DNA of 64,000 bases. Origin: Sinorhizobium sp. 8-89. Lineage in GTDB: Bacteria > Pseudomonadota > Alphaproteobacteria > Rhizobiales > Rhizobiaceae. Where the stretch lies: assembly GCF_030124325.1 (NCBI RefSeq), contig NZ_JASKLR010000004.1, positions 211,483-275,482 on the forward strand, given 5' to 3'. Of this stretch, positions 52,762-61,159 are shown piece after piece. Below the pieces are notes generated by a model. It had not been told where the DNA came from. It saw only the letters and a program-made list of their open reading frames with translations, and did no database searches. Position numbers and translations under genes: made by a program. Numbering within the stretch: the stretch's first letter is position 1; each line of letters begins with the position of its first letter.

Positions 52762-53839
52762 GCGAGCGGAAACGGAGGAGCTTGTCCGTCGAGCCTTTCG
52801 CGGCCAGGGCAAGTCCTGCGAAGAACTCGATTCCCCGTTCATGGCTCGGCTCTGCCGGCTGGCAGCCGAGCGGCTCGATGGCGAAAGCGCTGTCGGCAGC
52901 CGGGTCATCGGCTGGCAAGGCGATCCTTCGTCCAAGGCGGACTCCGTGGCGCTGCGGCTGGCCGGTGCGCTGCATGCCCTTGTGTTGTCGAATCGAGACC
53001 CGGCGCTGATTTCGTGTTATCCACCGAATGTTGCCGACGACGAGACGCTCTGGGGAGCGTGCGAGGCTGCCTTCCGGAGACACGGTGATTTTATCCTCGA
53101 CCGCCTGCGTTCCGCGCCGCAGACGAACGAAGTGCGCCGCTCCGGCGCGCTGCTTGCCGGCTTTCTCACCGTGGCTCGCGCTTTCGGCAAACCGTTGGTC
53201 CTTTCGGAAGTCGGTGCGAGTGCCGGCTTGAACCTGCACTGGGACCGCTACGGCTACGATCTTTCCGGCAGCCAATGGGGCGATATGGGATCGGGTGTCA
53301 TCATCTCGCCCCAGTGGTCGGGAGCGGTGCCGCCAGGCGGGCCGGTCGAAATCGTCGGACGGGCGGGATGCGACATCAACCCGCTTGATCCTGCAAACGA
53401 AGAGGATCGGTTGCGTCTGCTCTCCTACGTCTGGGCCGATCAGCCGGACCGGATCGAGCGGACCCGGAGCGCGCTGGCGATCGCGGCGGCATACAGTAAT
53501 CCCATCGAGCGCGCAGACGCTGTCGACTGGCTGAAACGGCGCCTCGCCCATCCGTTCCCCGGTGCGGTGCACGTCATCTACCACTCGGTTGCCTGGCAAT
53601 ATTTGCCTGAGTCCGCCCAGCAAGAAGGCGAGGCCGTGATCGCGGCAGCAGGAATGGCGGCAACGGCAGATGCACCGCTCGCCCGGCTGCAGATGGAGGC
53701 GGATGGCTTGCGGCCTGGCGCCGCGCTCTCGCTCCAGACCTGGCCCGGCGGCGAAAAGTACCTGATCGGCCGGGCGGATTTCCATGGCCGATGGATTGAG
53801 TGGACCGGCTTGCCGACAAGCATGATTTCACCGTTTTAA
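52754..53839 (+). CDS. DUF2332 family protein
   Basis: This 361-residue protein belongs to DUF2332: VRRAFRGQGKSCEELDSPFMARLCRLAAERL, then ALVLSNRDPALISCYPP, LVLSEVGASAGLNLHWDRYGYDL and a C-terminal GGEKYLIGRADFHGRWIEW. The SEVGASAGLNLHWD segment resembles a Rossmann methyltransferase glycine loop, but activity is not shown. It overlaps the MaoC gene by 8 bases, so translation is coupled. The final codons and stop (ISPF then TAA) lie inside a palindromic repeat. Confidence 0.82.
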   Translation: MPERAETEELVRRAFRGQGKSCEELDSPFMARLCRLAAERLDGESAVGSRVIGWQGDPSSKADSVALRLAGALHALVLSNRDPALISCYPPNVADDETLWGACEAAFRRHGDFILDRLRSAPQTNEVRRSGALLAGFLTVARAFGKPLVLSEVGASAGLNLHWDRYGYDLSGSQWGDMGSGVIISPQWSGAVPPGGPVEIVGRAGCDINPLDPANEEDRLRLLSYVWADQPDRIERTRSALAIAAAYSNPIERADAVDWLKRRLAHPFPGAVHVIYHSVAWQYLPESAQQEGEAVIAAAGMAATADAPLARLQMEADGLRPGAALSLQTWPGGEKYLIGRADFHGRWIEWTGLPTSMISPF

Positions 53840-53855
53840 TGAAACAATGAAATGA
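53823..53855. repeat. palindromic repeat, family P (copy 2, overlapping the DUF2332 stop)
   Basis: The sequence resembles the 2938-2970 palindrome over its whole length (ATTTCA-CGTTT, then AATGAAAC-ATGAAAT) with a few changes that break perfect symmetry. It encodes the last four residues and the stop of the DUF2332 gene and lies in the convergent gap with the alcohol dehydrogenase gene. Confidence 0.7.
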
Positions 53856-53866
53856 TCTAAGGGCCG

Positions 53867-54991
53867 TCAGAACGTGATCACATGACGGACCACTCGACCC
53901 TGGTCGAGAAGGTCGAAAGCCTCGTTGATTTCTTCGAGCGGCCCTGTGCTCGATAGCAGCCGATCGACCGGCAGCTTGCCGCGCTGGTAGAGCGCGATGA
54001 ATCGCGGGATATCACGGCTCGGCACGCAGCTTCCCATGTAGCTGCCGCGAATCGTACGTTCCTCGGCAACGAGACTGACCGCGGGCATCGAGATCTGGCT
54101 CGAAGGGTGGGCAAGTCCCGCCGACGCCGTCAAGCCGCCGCGCCGGGTGATCCGGTAGGCGAGCTCGAAGGCCTTCACCGATCCCGCCGCCTCCACCGCA
54201 TGATCAACGCCGCCGCGTGTCGCCTCGCGGATCTTCTCGGCCGCGTCCGGATCGCCGGCCAGGAACGCGTCGGTCGCGCCGAGCTCGAGCGCCAGCTTCA
54301 GCTTGTCTTCCGATAGATCGACGGCGACGACACGTTCGGCGCCGGCGGCAATTGCGCCTAGAACCGCCGCCAGCCCGACGCCACCAAGGCCGACGACGGC
54401 GACGGACTGACCGGGCCTGACCTCGCACGTGTTGACGACTGCACCGACGCCGGTCAACACGGCGCAGCCGAACAAGGCCGCTTCGACCATCGGCAGGTCC
54501 GCCTCGATCCTGACGGCCGAGTGACGCGAGACGACGGCATAATCGGCAAAGGCGGAAACGCCGAGATGGTGATGCACCGGAACCGCATCGCAGCGCAGAC
54601 GGCGTTCGCTTGAAAGCAGCGTCCCCTTGCCGTTTGCCTCTGCACCCGGAATGCAGAGCGCCGGCCTGCCTTCCGCACAGGGCAGACAATGGCCGCAGCT
54701 CGGCATGAAGCTCATCACCACCCGATCGCCGGGCGCGATGTCGCGCACGCCGCTGCCGACCGCCTCCACGGTGCCGGCCGCCTCATGGCCAAGCGCCATC
54801 GGCACCGGACGCGGCCGATCGCCATTGATGACCGAAAGATCGGAATGACAGAGACCGGCCGCGCCAATTCTTACCAGGAGCTCGTCCGGCCCCGGTGGAT
54901 CGAGGTCGACGACTTCGATCGAAAGAGGCCGGGTATTGGCATAGGGCCCCTCGACCGGAGATTTCCTGAGCAGCGCGACACGGGTTTTCAT
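53867..54991 (-). CDS. zinc-dependent alcohol dehydrogenase (MDR family)
   Basis: This medium-chain dehydrogenase has 374 residues; the ATG at 54991 (MKTRVALLRKSP) has GAGAGGG at good spacing, versus a GTG two codons upstream. Catalytic zinc ligands are in AGLCHSDLSV and GHEAAG, structural zinc cysteines in CGHCLPCAEGRPALC, and the NAD-binding loop is VAVVGLGGVGLAAVLGA. It resembles the AdhD/class III-like group. It is convergent with the DUF2332 gene and upstream of nothing on its strand. The substrate is not known. Confidence 0.9.
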   Translation of the reverse strand: MKTRVALLRKSPVEGPYANTRPLSIEVVDLDPPGPDELLVRIGAAGLCHSDLSVINGDRPRPVPMALGHEAAGTVEAVGSGVRDIAPGDRVVMSFMPSCGHCLPCAEGRPALCIPGAEANGKGTLLSSERRLRCDAVPVHHHLGVSAFADYAVVSRHSAVRIEADLPMVEAALFGCAVLTGVGAVVNTCEVRPGQSVAVVGLGGVGLAAVLGAIAAGAERVVAVDLSEDKLKLALELGATDAFLAGDPDAAEKIREATRGGVDHAVEAAGSVKAFELAYRITRRGGLTASAGLAHPSSQISMPAVSLVAEERTIRGSYMGSCVPSRDIPRFIALYQRGKLPVDRLLSSTGPLEEINEAFDLLDQGRVVRHVITF

Positions 54992-55143
54992 AAACACCCT
55001 CTCGATGATTCACCCGACAACACCATAAAGAGCGCCGGCGCGGAGGGGCAAGGCATCGCCTTGGCAGAGTCACGCCTCAAAAAGAAAGCGGCGGATCGAC
55101 CGCCGCTTTGATTTGTAGACAGCGGGCGCTGCGGCGGTGGCGC

Positions 55144-55698
55144 TCAGTGACCCGCGTCCTCGGCACCCTCCGAGAGAAGGCCGAACACATAGGGCGAAAA
55201 CGATCGCCAGCACTCGACGCGGAACGCATCCTTAGCCGTCCGGAACAGAACGATCTCCACCTTGCCGAGCACCGTGCGCGAGCAGGCGCCGACCGGAAAG
55301 ATCGCACGCGACAGATCCTGCGGGCAACCGCTGTTGATCGCCACTGCGGCACCCGGGCCGCTGACGATAACCGCCGTGTTGCGGTGGGAAATGTCGACCG
55401 CCGAATGCAGTACGCCGCTTGACGCGGCAGCCGCCATCAGGTCCTTGCCGTCCTCGTCGATCACCAGCCATTCATCGGGGCCGAGCCAGAGCGCGTGGCG
55501 CTTTCCGGTTGAGGCGGACGTCTTCGGTCGCACCGGCAGGGTGACACCCAGCGCCGCGGAGAGTGCCGCAACGGCGTCCGGTGCCGCGCGCAGCGATATC
55601 CGCGAGGCGGGTGCCGCAGGCGTCAGGATCGCCGCCGGCGAGCCGCCACGGAGGCCGGCGAGCGGAGCGTTGCGGATTGCAGTTGCCTGGTCAGCCAT
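55144..55698 (-). CDS. soxG: sarcosine oxidase gamma subunit
   Basis: This is the gamma subunit of heterotetrameric sarcosine oxidase. The 184 residues from the ATG at 55698 (MADQATAIRNAPLAGL), behind AAGGAGG, show the SoxG pattern: ISLRAAPDAVAALSAALGVTLP, ALWLGPDEWLVIDE and VDISHRNTAVIVSGPGAAVAINSGCPQDLS. SoxG resembles a GcvT half and is needed for complex assembly rather than catalysis. It overlaps the soxA 3' end by 8 bases. It is the last gene of the operon. Confidence 0.92.
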   Translation of the reverse strand: MADQATAIRNAPLAGLRGGSPAAILTPAAPASRISLRAAPDAVAALSAALGVTLPVRPKTSASTGKRHALWLGPDEWLVIDEDGKDLMAAAASSGVLHSAVDISHRNTAVIVSGPGAAVAINSGCPQDLSRAIFPVGACSRTVLGKVEIVLFRTAKDAFRVECWRSFSPYVFGLLSEGAEDAGH

Positions 55699-58684
55699 GG
55701 AGGCGACCTCCTTCCTTGTCAAAGAACACCATGTCGCTCACCTCGACGGCGATCGTCCGGTCGGCCATCGGGACGTAAAGGGTCTGCCCGAGGCGCTCCC
55801 GTCCACCGGCGACCATCGCCAACGCGATCGAGCGGCCGCAATTTTCCGACCAGTAGGACGAGGTGACATGGCCAAGCATGGTCATCGGCTTCGGCTCGTT
55901 CGGATTGGCAACGATCTGCGCGCCTTCCTCCAGAACCACCTTCGGATCCCTGGTGAGGAGACCGACCAGCTGTTTGCGACCGTCCTTGACGAGGTCCGGG
56001 CGTTTCAGCCCGCGAATGCCGACGAAATCCGGCTTCTTCTTCGACACCGCCCAGGAGAGGCCGGCATCGTCCGGAGTGAGGGTCCCGTCAGTATCCTGAC
56101 CGACGATGATGTAACCCTTCTCGGCGCGAAGCACGTGCATGGTCTCGGTGCCATAGGCGCATGCGCCCATCGGCTCCGCCCGAGCCCAGATCGCCTCCCA
56201 TACGGCCTGACCGTAGTCCGCCGGAACGTTGACTTCGAAACCGAGTTCGCCGGTGAAGGACATGCGGAAGAGCCGCGTCGGCACGCCGCAGATCCGCCCT
56301 TCGGCAACGCTCATGTGCGGGAAGGCCTCGTTCGAAAGATCGATGCCTTCGACGAGAGGCGCGATGATCTCACGTGCCTTCGGACCCTGTACCGCGATGA
56401 CGGCCCACTGCTCCGTGGTCGAGGTGAGCCAGACTTTCAGATGCGGGAACTCCGTCTGCAGGTAGTCTTCCATGTGGTGCATGACGCGCGGCGCGCCGCC
56501 GGTCGTCGTCGTCACATGGAAACGGTCCTCGGCAAGACGGCCGACGACGCCGTCGTCATAGACGAAGCCGTCGTCGCGCAGCATGATGCCGTAGCGGCAG
56601 CGGCCGGGTTTCAGGTTGTCCCAGGCGTTCGTGTACATCAGATTGAGGAACTTGGCCGCATCGGGGCCGACGACCTCGATCTTGCCGAGCGTCGACGCAT
56701 CGAAGACGCCGGCCACCTCGCGAACGGTCTTGCATTCGCGCGCAACCGCTTCGTGCATGTTTTCGCCGGCCATAGGATAGAACCAGGCGCGCTTCCAGTT
56801 GCCGACATCCTCGAACTCGGCGCCTTGCGCCTCTTCCCAGGCATGCATCGGCGTCTTGCGGGCCGGATCGAACAGGCTTCCGCGAGAATGGTTAACGATC
56901 GCGCCGAAAGTCACCGGCGTGTAGGGCTGGCGGAAGGTCGTCAGCCCCACCTCGGGGATCCCCTTGCCGAGCGCTTCCGCGGCGATCGCGAGCCCGTGCA
57001 TGTTGGAGAGCTTGCCCTGGTCGGACGCCATGCCGTTGGTGGTGAAGCGCTTGATATGCTCGACAGAGTGCATGCCCTCGCGCACGGCAAGGCGAATGTC
57101 CTTGGCGCAGACGTCGTGCTGGAAGTCGATGAAGGCCTTGACCGTCGTGTCCGGCCCCGCTCCTTCCGCTGCTCCGATCATGCCGCCCGTCCAGGCGAAG
57201 GCGTTCTCGCCGGAGATCGCGAGTTGCGATCCGTTTTCAGCACCCGCGGCGCGCGCCGCCAGTTCGCCGGCTGCAAGCGCCTCGTCGATCGTCGCCTGAA
57301 GATCGTCCGTGCCGTTGCACGCACCGATGGAGAGGCATTCCTGGGCATAGGTGCCCGGCAGGAAGCGCTCCGTCGCGGCGTCGAACTTCACCTTGCCGCG
57401 CGATTGCGAGAAGAGGTGCACCGACGGCGTCCAGCCCGCGGAGACGAGCAGCGCGTCGACGGCGATCTTGCGCGCAGCACCGCCGCCCCTTCGGGAAACG
57501 CTGATCGAGGAAATCCTGAGCTTGCCCGTGGTGTTGACGACCGAATGGCCCGTCAGCACTTCGATGCCGAGCCGGCGCGCTTCGTTGAGCACCGCCTCGC
57601 CGGGCTTGTCGCGGCTGTCGACGATAACAGGCACGGCGACGCCCGCATTCCTGAGGTCAAAGGCGGCCTCGTAGGCGGAATCATGCGCCGTGTAGATGCC
57701 GACCTTGGTCCCAACGGCGACGCCGAAGTGGTTGAGATAGGTGCGCCCCGCCGACGCCAGCATGATGCCCGGCCGGTCGTTGTTGGCGAACACCATGTGA
57801 CGCTCGATCGCGCCGTTGGCAAGAATGACCTTCTTCGCCCGCACCTGCCAGAGCCGCTCGCGCGGTAATGCCTTGTCCGGCGCTGCGAGATGATCGGTTA
57901 CCCGTTCGATGAGGCCGACGAAATTGTGGTTGTAATAGCCGAACGCGGTCGTGCGGGTCAGCGCGGTGACATTGTCTCTGTCCGCGAGCGCCTTGCCGGT
58001 CGCCTGCGCCCATTCGTAACCCGGTTTGCCGTCGATGACGGTGCCGCTGTCATAGTGGAGCGCACCCCCCAATTCCGACTGCTCGTCGCACAGGATAACC
58101 TTGGCACCAGCCTGAGCGGCGGCAAGCGCCGCCGAAAGGCCGGCAACGCCGGCGCCGACAACGAGCACATCGCAATGCACGTAGCGGCTCGCATAATGAT
58201 CCGGATCGGCTTCCGTCGGCGCAACGCCCAGACCGGCGGCGCGGCGGATGAAGGGTTCATAGAGCTTGTGCCATGCCGCCTTCGGCCACATGAAGGTCTT
58301 GTAGTAGAAGCCGGCTGCGAAGAAGGGCGAAAGCAGGTCGTTGAACCCGCCGACGTCGAAGGCAAGCGAGGGCCAGCGGTTCTGCGACGAGACTTTCATG
58401 CCGTCGAAAACTTCCTGCACCGTAGCGCGCACGTTCGGCTGGCGCCGCGCCGCGTCGCGCGATACGTCGAGCAGCGCGTTCGGCTCCTCGGCGCCGGCGG
58501 AAAGAATGCCGCGCGGACGGTGGTACTTGAACGAACGGCCGACGAGGTGGATGCCATGGGCAAGCAGTGCCGAGGCGACCGTATCGCCCTCGAGCGCCGT
58601 CAGCGTCCGGCCGTCGAAGGTAAACCGGGCGGTGCGCGCCGGCGTCAGGCGCCCCGCACCCGAAATGCGATTAGCCCCGCTCAT
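55691..58684 (-). CDS. soxA: sarcosine oxidase alpha subunit
   Basis: SoxA binds NAD and tetrahydrofolate and channels the formaldehyde released by SoxB into 5,10-methylene-THF. The 997 residues show an N-terminal 2Fe-2S ferredoxin-like region (FTFDGRTLTALEGDTVASALL), a Rossmann domain (DVLVVGAGVAGLSAALAAA), the second dinucleotide region near residue 270-400, and a C-terminal GcvT-like THF-binding half from about 600 (PMAGENMHEAVARECKTVREVAGVFDASTLGKIEV). Its start overlaps the soxD end by 4 bases. Confidence 0.96.
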   Translation of the reverse strand: MSGANRISGAGRLTPARTARFTFDGRTLTALEGDTVASALLAHGIHLVGRSFKYHRPRGILSAGAEEPNALLDVSRDAARRQPNVRATVQEVFDGMKVSSQNRWPSLAFDVGGFNDLLSPFFAAGFYYKTFMWPKAAWHKLYEPFIRRAAGLGVAPTEADPDHYASRYVHCDVLVVGAGVAGLSAALAAAQAGAKVILCDEQSELGGALHYDSGTVIDGKPGYEWAQATGKALADRDNVTALTRTTAFGYYNHNFVGLIERVTDHLAAPDKALPRERLWQVRAKKVILANGAIERHMVFANNDRPGIMLASAGRTYLNHFGVAVGTKVGIYTAHDSAYEAAFDLRNAGVAVPVIVDSRDKPGEAVLNEARRLGIEVLTGHSVVNTTGKLRISSISVSRRGGGAARKIAVDALLVSAGWTPSVHLFSQSRGKVKFDAATERFLPGTYAQECLSIGACNGTDDLQATIDEALAAGELAARAAGAENGSQLAISGENAFAWTGGMIGAAEGAGPDTTVKAFIDFQHDVCAKDIRLAVREGMHSVEHIKRFTTNGMASDQGKLSNMHGLAIAAEALGKGIPEVGLTTFRQPYTPVTFGAIVNHSRGSLFDPARKTPMHAWEEAQGAEFEDVGNWKRAWFYPMAGENMHEAVARECKTVREVAGVFDASTLGKIEVVGPDAAKFLNLMYTNAWDNLKPGRCRYGIMLRDDGFVYDDGVVGRLAEDRFHVTTTTGGAPRVMHHMEDYLQTEFPHLKVWLTSTTEQWAVIAVQGPKAREIIAPLVEGIDLSNEAFPHMSVAEGRICGVPTRLFRMSFTGELGFEVNVPADYGQAVWEAIWARAEPMGACAYGTETMHVLRAEKGYIIVGQDTDGTLTPDDAGLSWAVSKKKPDFVGIRGLKRPDLVKDGRKQLVGLLTRDPKVVLEEGAQIVANPNEPKPMTMLGHVTSSYWSENCGRSIALAMVAGGRERLGQTLYVPMADRTIAVEVSDMVFFDKEGGRLHG

Positions 58685-59022
58685 TTCGCCACTCCTTCCA
58701 AGGCCTCGTAGGTTTCAACCGTGGCGCTCGTCTTCGGAGCGGCGCCGATCTCGGGTTTCGGCTCGCCTGCCTTGTAGGTAAGATGGAAGCGGTCGCTCAC
58801 CGTGTCGCGCGCTGCGTTGAAGAAACGACCACAGCCGTGGATGTGCCGCCATCTTTCATAGATCAGACCCTTGGGGTTCTGGCGCAGGAAGAAATATTCC
58901 TCGAAGTCCTCGTCGCTGATCTCGGCGATGTTGGTCGGTCGGGCGATGTGGGCATCGCCGGCATTGCGGAATTCGAGCTCGGAGCGCTCTTCCTCGCAAT
59001 AGGGGCAGTAAATCAGAAGCAT
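58681..59022 (-). CDS. soxD: sarcosine oxidase delta subunit
   Basis: SoxD is the small zinc-binding subunit of the heterotetramer. The 113 residues have the metal site Cys-Pro-Tyr-Cys near the start (LLIYCPYCEEERSELEF), a His (GDAHIARP) and a later Cys (HGCGRFFNAARDTVSDRF). The length is slightly over the usual ~95-100, with an acidic/Ala-rich tail. It overlaps soxA by 4 bases and follows soxB after a 67-base gap that holds a repeat. Confidence 0.94.
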   Translation of the reverse strand: MLLIYCPYCEEERSELEFRNAGDAHIARPTNIAEISDEDFEEYFFLRQNPKGLIYERWRHIHGCGRFFNAARDTVSDRFHLTYKAGEPKPEIGAAPKTSATVETYEALEGVAK

Positions 59023-59038
59023 CTGGAATTCCTCGCGT

Positions 59039-59079
59039 TAGAGCGCCGCGCATTCCGTAGAATGTGCAGAGTCGCTCTA
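59039..59079. repeat. palindromic repeat between soxB and soxD
   Basis: TAGAGCG (59039-59045) / CGCTCTA (59073-59079) encloses CATTC/GAATG (59051-59055/59060-59064). The TAGAGC...GCTCTA outer arms recall the repeat at 30366-30418. It occupies most of the soxB-soxD gap and could stabilise or attenuate the upstream message. Confidence 0.6.
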
Positions 59080-59089
59080 TCCTTTCATT

Positions 59090-60343
59090 CTAGTGCGCAA
59101 CGGCGGCAGCGGCCGCCTCGTCGATGAGCCGCCCCGTGCGGAATCGCTCGAGTGTCAGGCCGGCAGCGAGCCTGTGGGGCTCGCCTCGCGCGATGAGATG
59201 GGCAAAGAGATTGGCCGAGCCCGGTGTCGCCTTGAAACCACCCGTTCCCCAACCGGCATTGAGGTACAGGCCCGGCACCGGCGTGACGCCCTGGATCGGC
59301 GAGCGGTCCTGCGTCACATCGACGATGCCGCCCCATTGCCGCATCATCTTGACGCGGCGGAACATCGGGAAGAGTTCGCAGATCGCGTCCAGCGTATGGG
59401 TGATGATCTGCAAGCCGCCGGTCTGCGAATAGGAATTGTACTGGTCGGTCCCGGCGCCGATGACGAACTCGCCCTTGTCCGACTGCGAGATATACGCATG
59501 CACCGAGTTCGACATCACGACGCAAGGGAAGATCGGCTTCAAGGGCTCGGAGACGAGCGCCTGCAGCGGCTGGCTCTGCAGCGGCACGCGCACGTCAGCC
59601 ATCTGCATCAGGACCGAGGAGTGACCGGCAGCAGAAATACCGACCTTCTTCGCGCCGATGAAGCCACGATTGGTATCGACGCCAATCACGCGACCGGTTG
59701 CATCGCGGCGAATGCCCGTCACCTCGCAGTTCTGGATGATGTGAACGCCGCGGTCGGAAGCGCCGCGCGCATAACCCCAGGCGACCGCGTCGTGGCGCGC
59801 GGTGCCGCCGCGCCGCTGCAGTGCCGCACCGTTTATCGGATAGCGAGCGGTCATCGAAATGTCGAGCGGCGGACAATAGGCCTTGGCCTGTTCCGGCGTC
59901 AGCCACTCGTTGTCGATACCGTAGAGCCGGTTGGCATTGATGTGCCGCTTAAAGGACTGCTGGTCGTGGATGTTGTGCGACAGCATCATGACGCCGCGCG
60001 GCGAATACATGACGTTGTAGTTCAGATCCTGCGACAGGTTCTCCCATAGCTTCAGCGAATGCTCGTAGATGTCCATGCTCTCTTCATAGAGATAGTTGGA
60101 CCTGATGATCGTCGTGTTGCGGCCGGTGTTGCCGCCGCCGATCCAGCCCTTTTCGAGCACTGCGACATTGGTGATGCCATGCTCCTTGGCGAGGTAATAG
60201 GCAGCGCCCAGACCATGCCCGCCGCCGCCGATGATGATGACGTCATATTCCTTGCGCGGCTCCGGGGAGGCCCAATGCGGGCCCCAGCCCTTGTGGCCGC
60301 GCAGCGCCTCGCGCGCCACGGCAAAAACAGAATATTTGCGCAT
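59090..60343 (-). CDS. soxB: sarcosine oxidase beta subunit
   Basis: SoxB is the catalytic FAD/FMN flavoprotein that oxidises the N-methyl group of sarcosine to give glycine, H2O2 and a one-carbon unit. I chose the ATG at 60343 (MRKYSVFAVAREALRGHKGW) behind GGAGTAGCAGG, giving 417 residues; a longer frame to 60559 has no family match. The FAD loop is YDVIIIGGGGHGLGAAYYLAKEHG, followed by the EKGWIGGGNTGRNTTIIRSNYLY region and the QWGGIVDVTQDRSPIQG and LNAGWGTGGFKATPGS blocks. It is the first gene of soxBDAG. Confidence 0.96.
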   Translation of the reverse strand: MRKYSVFAVAREALRGHKGWGPHWASPEPRKEYDVIIIGGGGHGLGAAYYLAKEHGITNVAVLEKGWIGGGNTGRNTTIIRSNYLYEESMDIYEHSLKLWENLSQDLNYNVMYSPRGVMMLSHNIHDQQSFKRHINANRLYGIDNEWLTPEQAKAYCPPLDISMTARYPINGAALQRRGGTARHDAVAWGYARGASDRGVHIIQNCEVTGIRRDATGRVIGVDTNRGFIGAKKVGISAAGHSSVLMQMADVRVPLQSQPLQALVSEPLKPIFPCVVMSNSVHAYISQSDKGEFVIGAGTDQYNSYSQTGGLQIITHTLDAICELFPMFRRVKMMRQWGGIVDVTQDRSPIQGVTPVPGLYLNAGWGTGGFKATPGSANLFAHLIARGEPHRLAAGLTLERFRTGRLIDEAAAAAVAH

Positions 60344-60689
60344 CCGCCTGCTACTCCATGAACCCCGAGAAAACGTGTTGTTGGCGTTAGAAATCGCAAA
60401 TCTGAGAGCCGTGCAACGTTTCTTTTGCGACGCGATTCGGCGAACTTGAGCGGACTTGCGACATCGTGTTAAAACCCCGAAAAAGCCGCCATTCAGGGCC
60501 GACAGCGTAGAAGAAACCCGAACTTGTGTTTTTTTCCGACCCGCTCGCGCTGTCGTCACTGGACTTTGCCCGCACGATCTGTTATCCGATTTTTCAATCG
60601 TCGAGCTGTCAGCTCAGCGAACGCAAATTTTTTGCCTCCCCTTACCTGGCGGTGGGGCTTACAACTCGAAACAAAGGAACGGGATTCAC
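60344..60689. other. intergenic region between soxB and rpsU (divergent promoters)
   Basis: The 346 bases hold the divergent promoters. A long frame from 60456 reads through into rpsU but has no ribosome site and no family match in its first 78 codons. GACAGCG (about 60498) and CGCTGTC (about 60549) are complementary at a distance, and a GCCTCCCC/GGGG hairpin lies near 60634-60659 in the rpsU leader. No promoter could be assigned firmly. Confidence 0.5.
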
Positions 60690-60902
60690 GTGCAGGTACT
60701 TGTCCGCGATAACAATGTCGACCAGGCGCTCCGCGCTCTTAAGAAGAAGATGCAGCGCGAAGGCATTTTCCGCGAAATGAAGATGCGTGACTTCTACGAA
60801 AAGCCGTCTCAGAAGCGTGCGCGCGAAAAGGCCGAGGCCGTCCGCCGCGTTCGCAAGCTGGCTCGCAAGCGCGCACAGCGTGAAGGCCTTCTGGCTCGCT
60901 GA
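60690..60902 (+). CDS. rpsU: 30S ribosomal protein S21
   Basis: S21 binds the 30S platform and supports initiation. The start is a GTG at 60690 giving [21 protein letters not shown] (read as Met first) and 70 residues, the exact family size; an ATG start would cut off the conserved N-terminus. The rest, [48 protein letters not shown], is the standard basic tail. AAAGGAAC lies about 10 bases upstream. A terminator follows at 60939. Confidence 0.97.
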   Translation: MQVLVRDNNVDQALRALKKKMQREGIFREMKMRDFYEKPSQKRAREKAEAVRRVRKLARKRAQREGLLAR

Positions 60903-60938
60903 TTTGTCGTTTTTTCGACGTTTTCCAATGTAAGTCGT

Positions 60939-60970
60939 GGCGGGGGCGAGATATCGCCGCCGCCTTTTTG
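60939..60970 (+). terminator. rho-independent terminator of rpsU
   Basis: A GC-rich stem (60939-60949 with 60954-60964, one mismatch) is followed by TTTTTG, 37 bases past the stop. Confidence 0.8.
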
Positions 60971-61159
60971 TATGGACACCATGTCCGTCGGCAAGCTAGC
61001 GTGATGCGTCAGCTTGCGACGGTCAGCCGCCCGGACGGGATAAGCCGGTCGGATCGCCGGAGGATCTGATGAACCCTGGCTGGAGCCCCGCGTATTCGCC
61101 GGTCTCCGTAAACGGAAAGCCCGAGGCTTTCGGGACCTTGTCGCATTGAGGGATCGACT

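Noticed and set aside
55262..57868. An 868-codon plus-strand frame across soxG and soxA
   Set aside because: It is a shadow frame; the sense strand carries clear SoxA and SoxG motifs.
60456..60689. Upstream extension of the rpsU frame
   Set aside because: S21 proteins are about 70 residues and start at MQVLVRDNN; the extension is a leader without a ribosome site.
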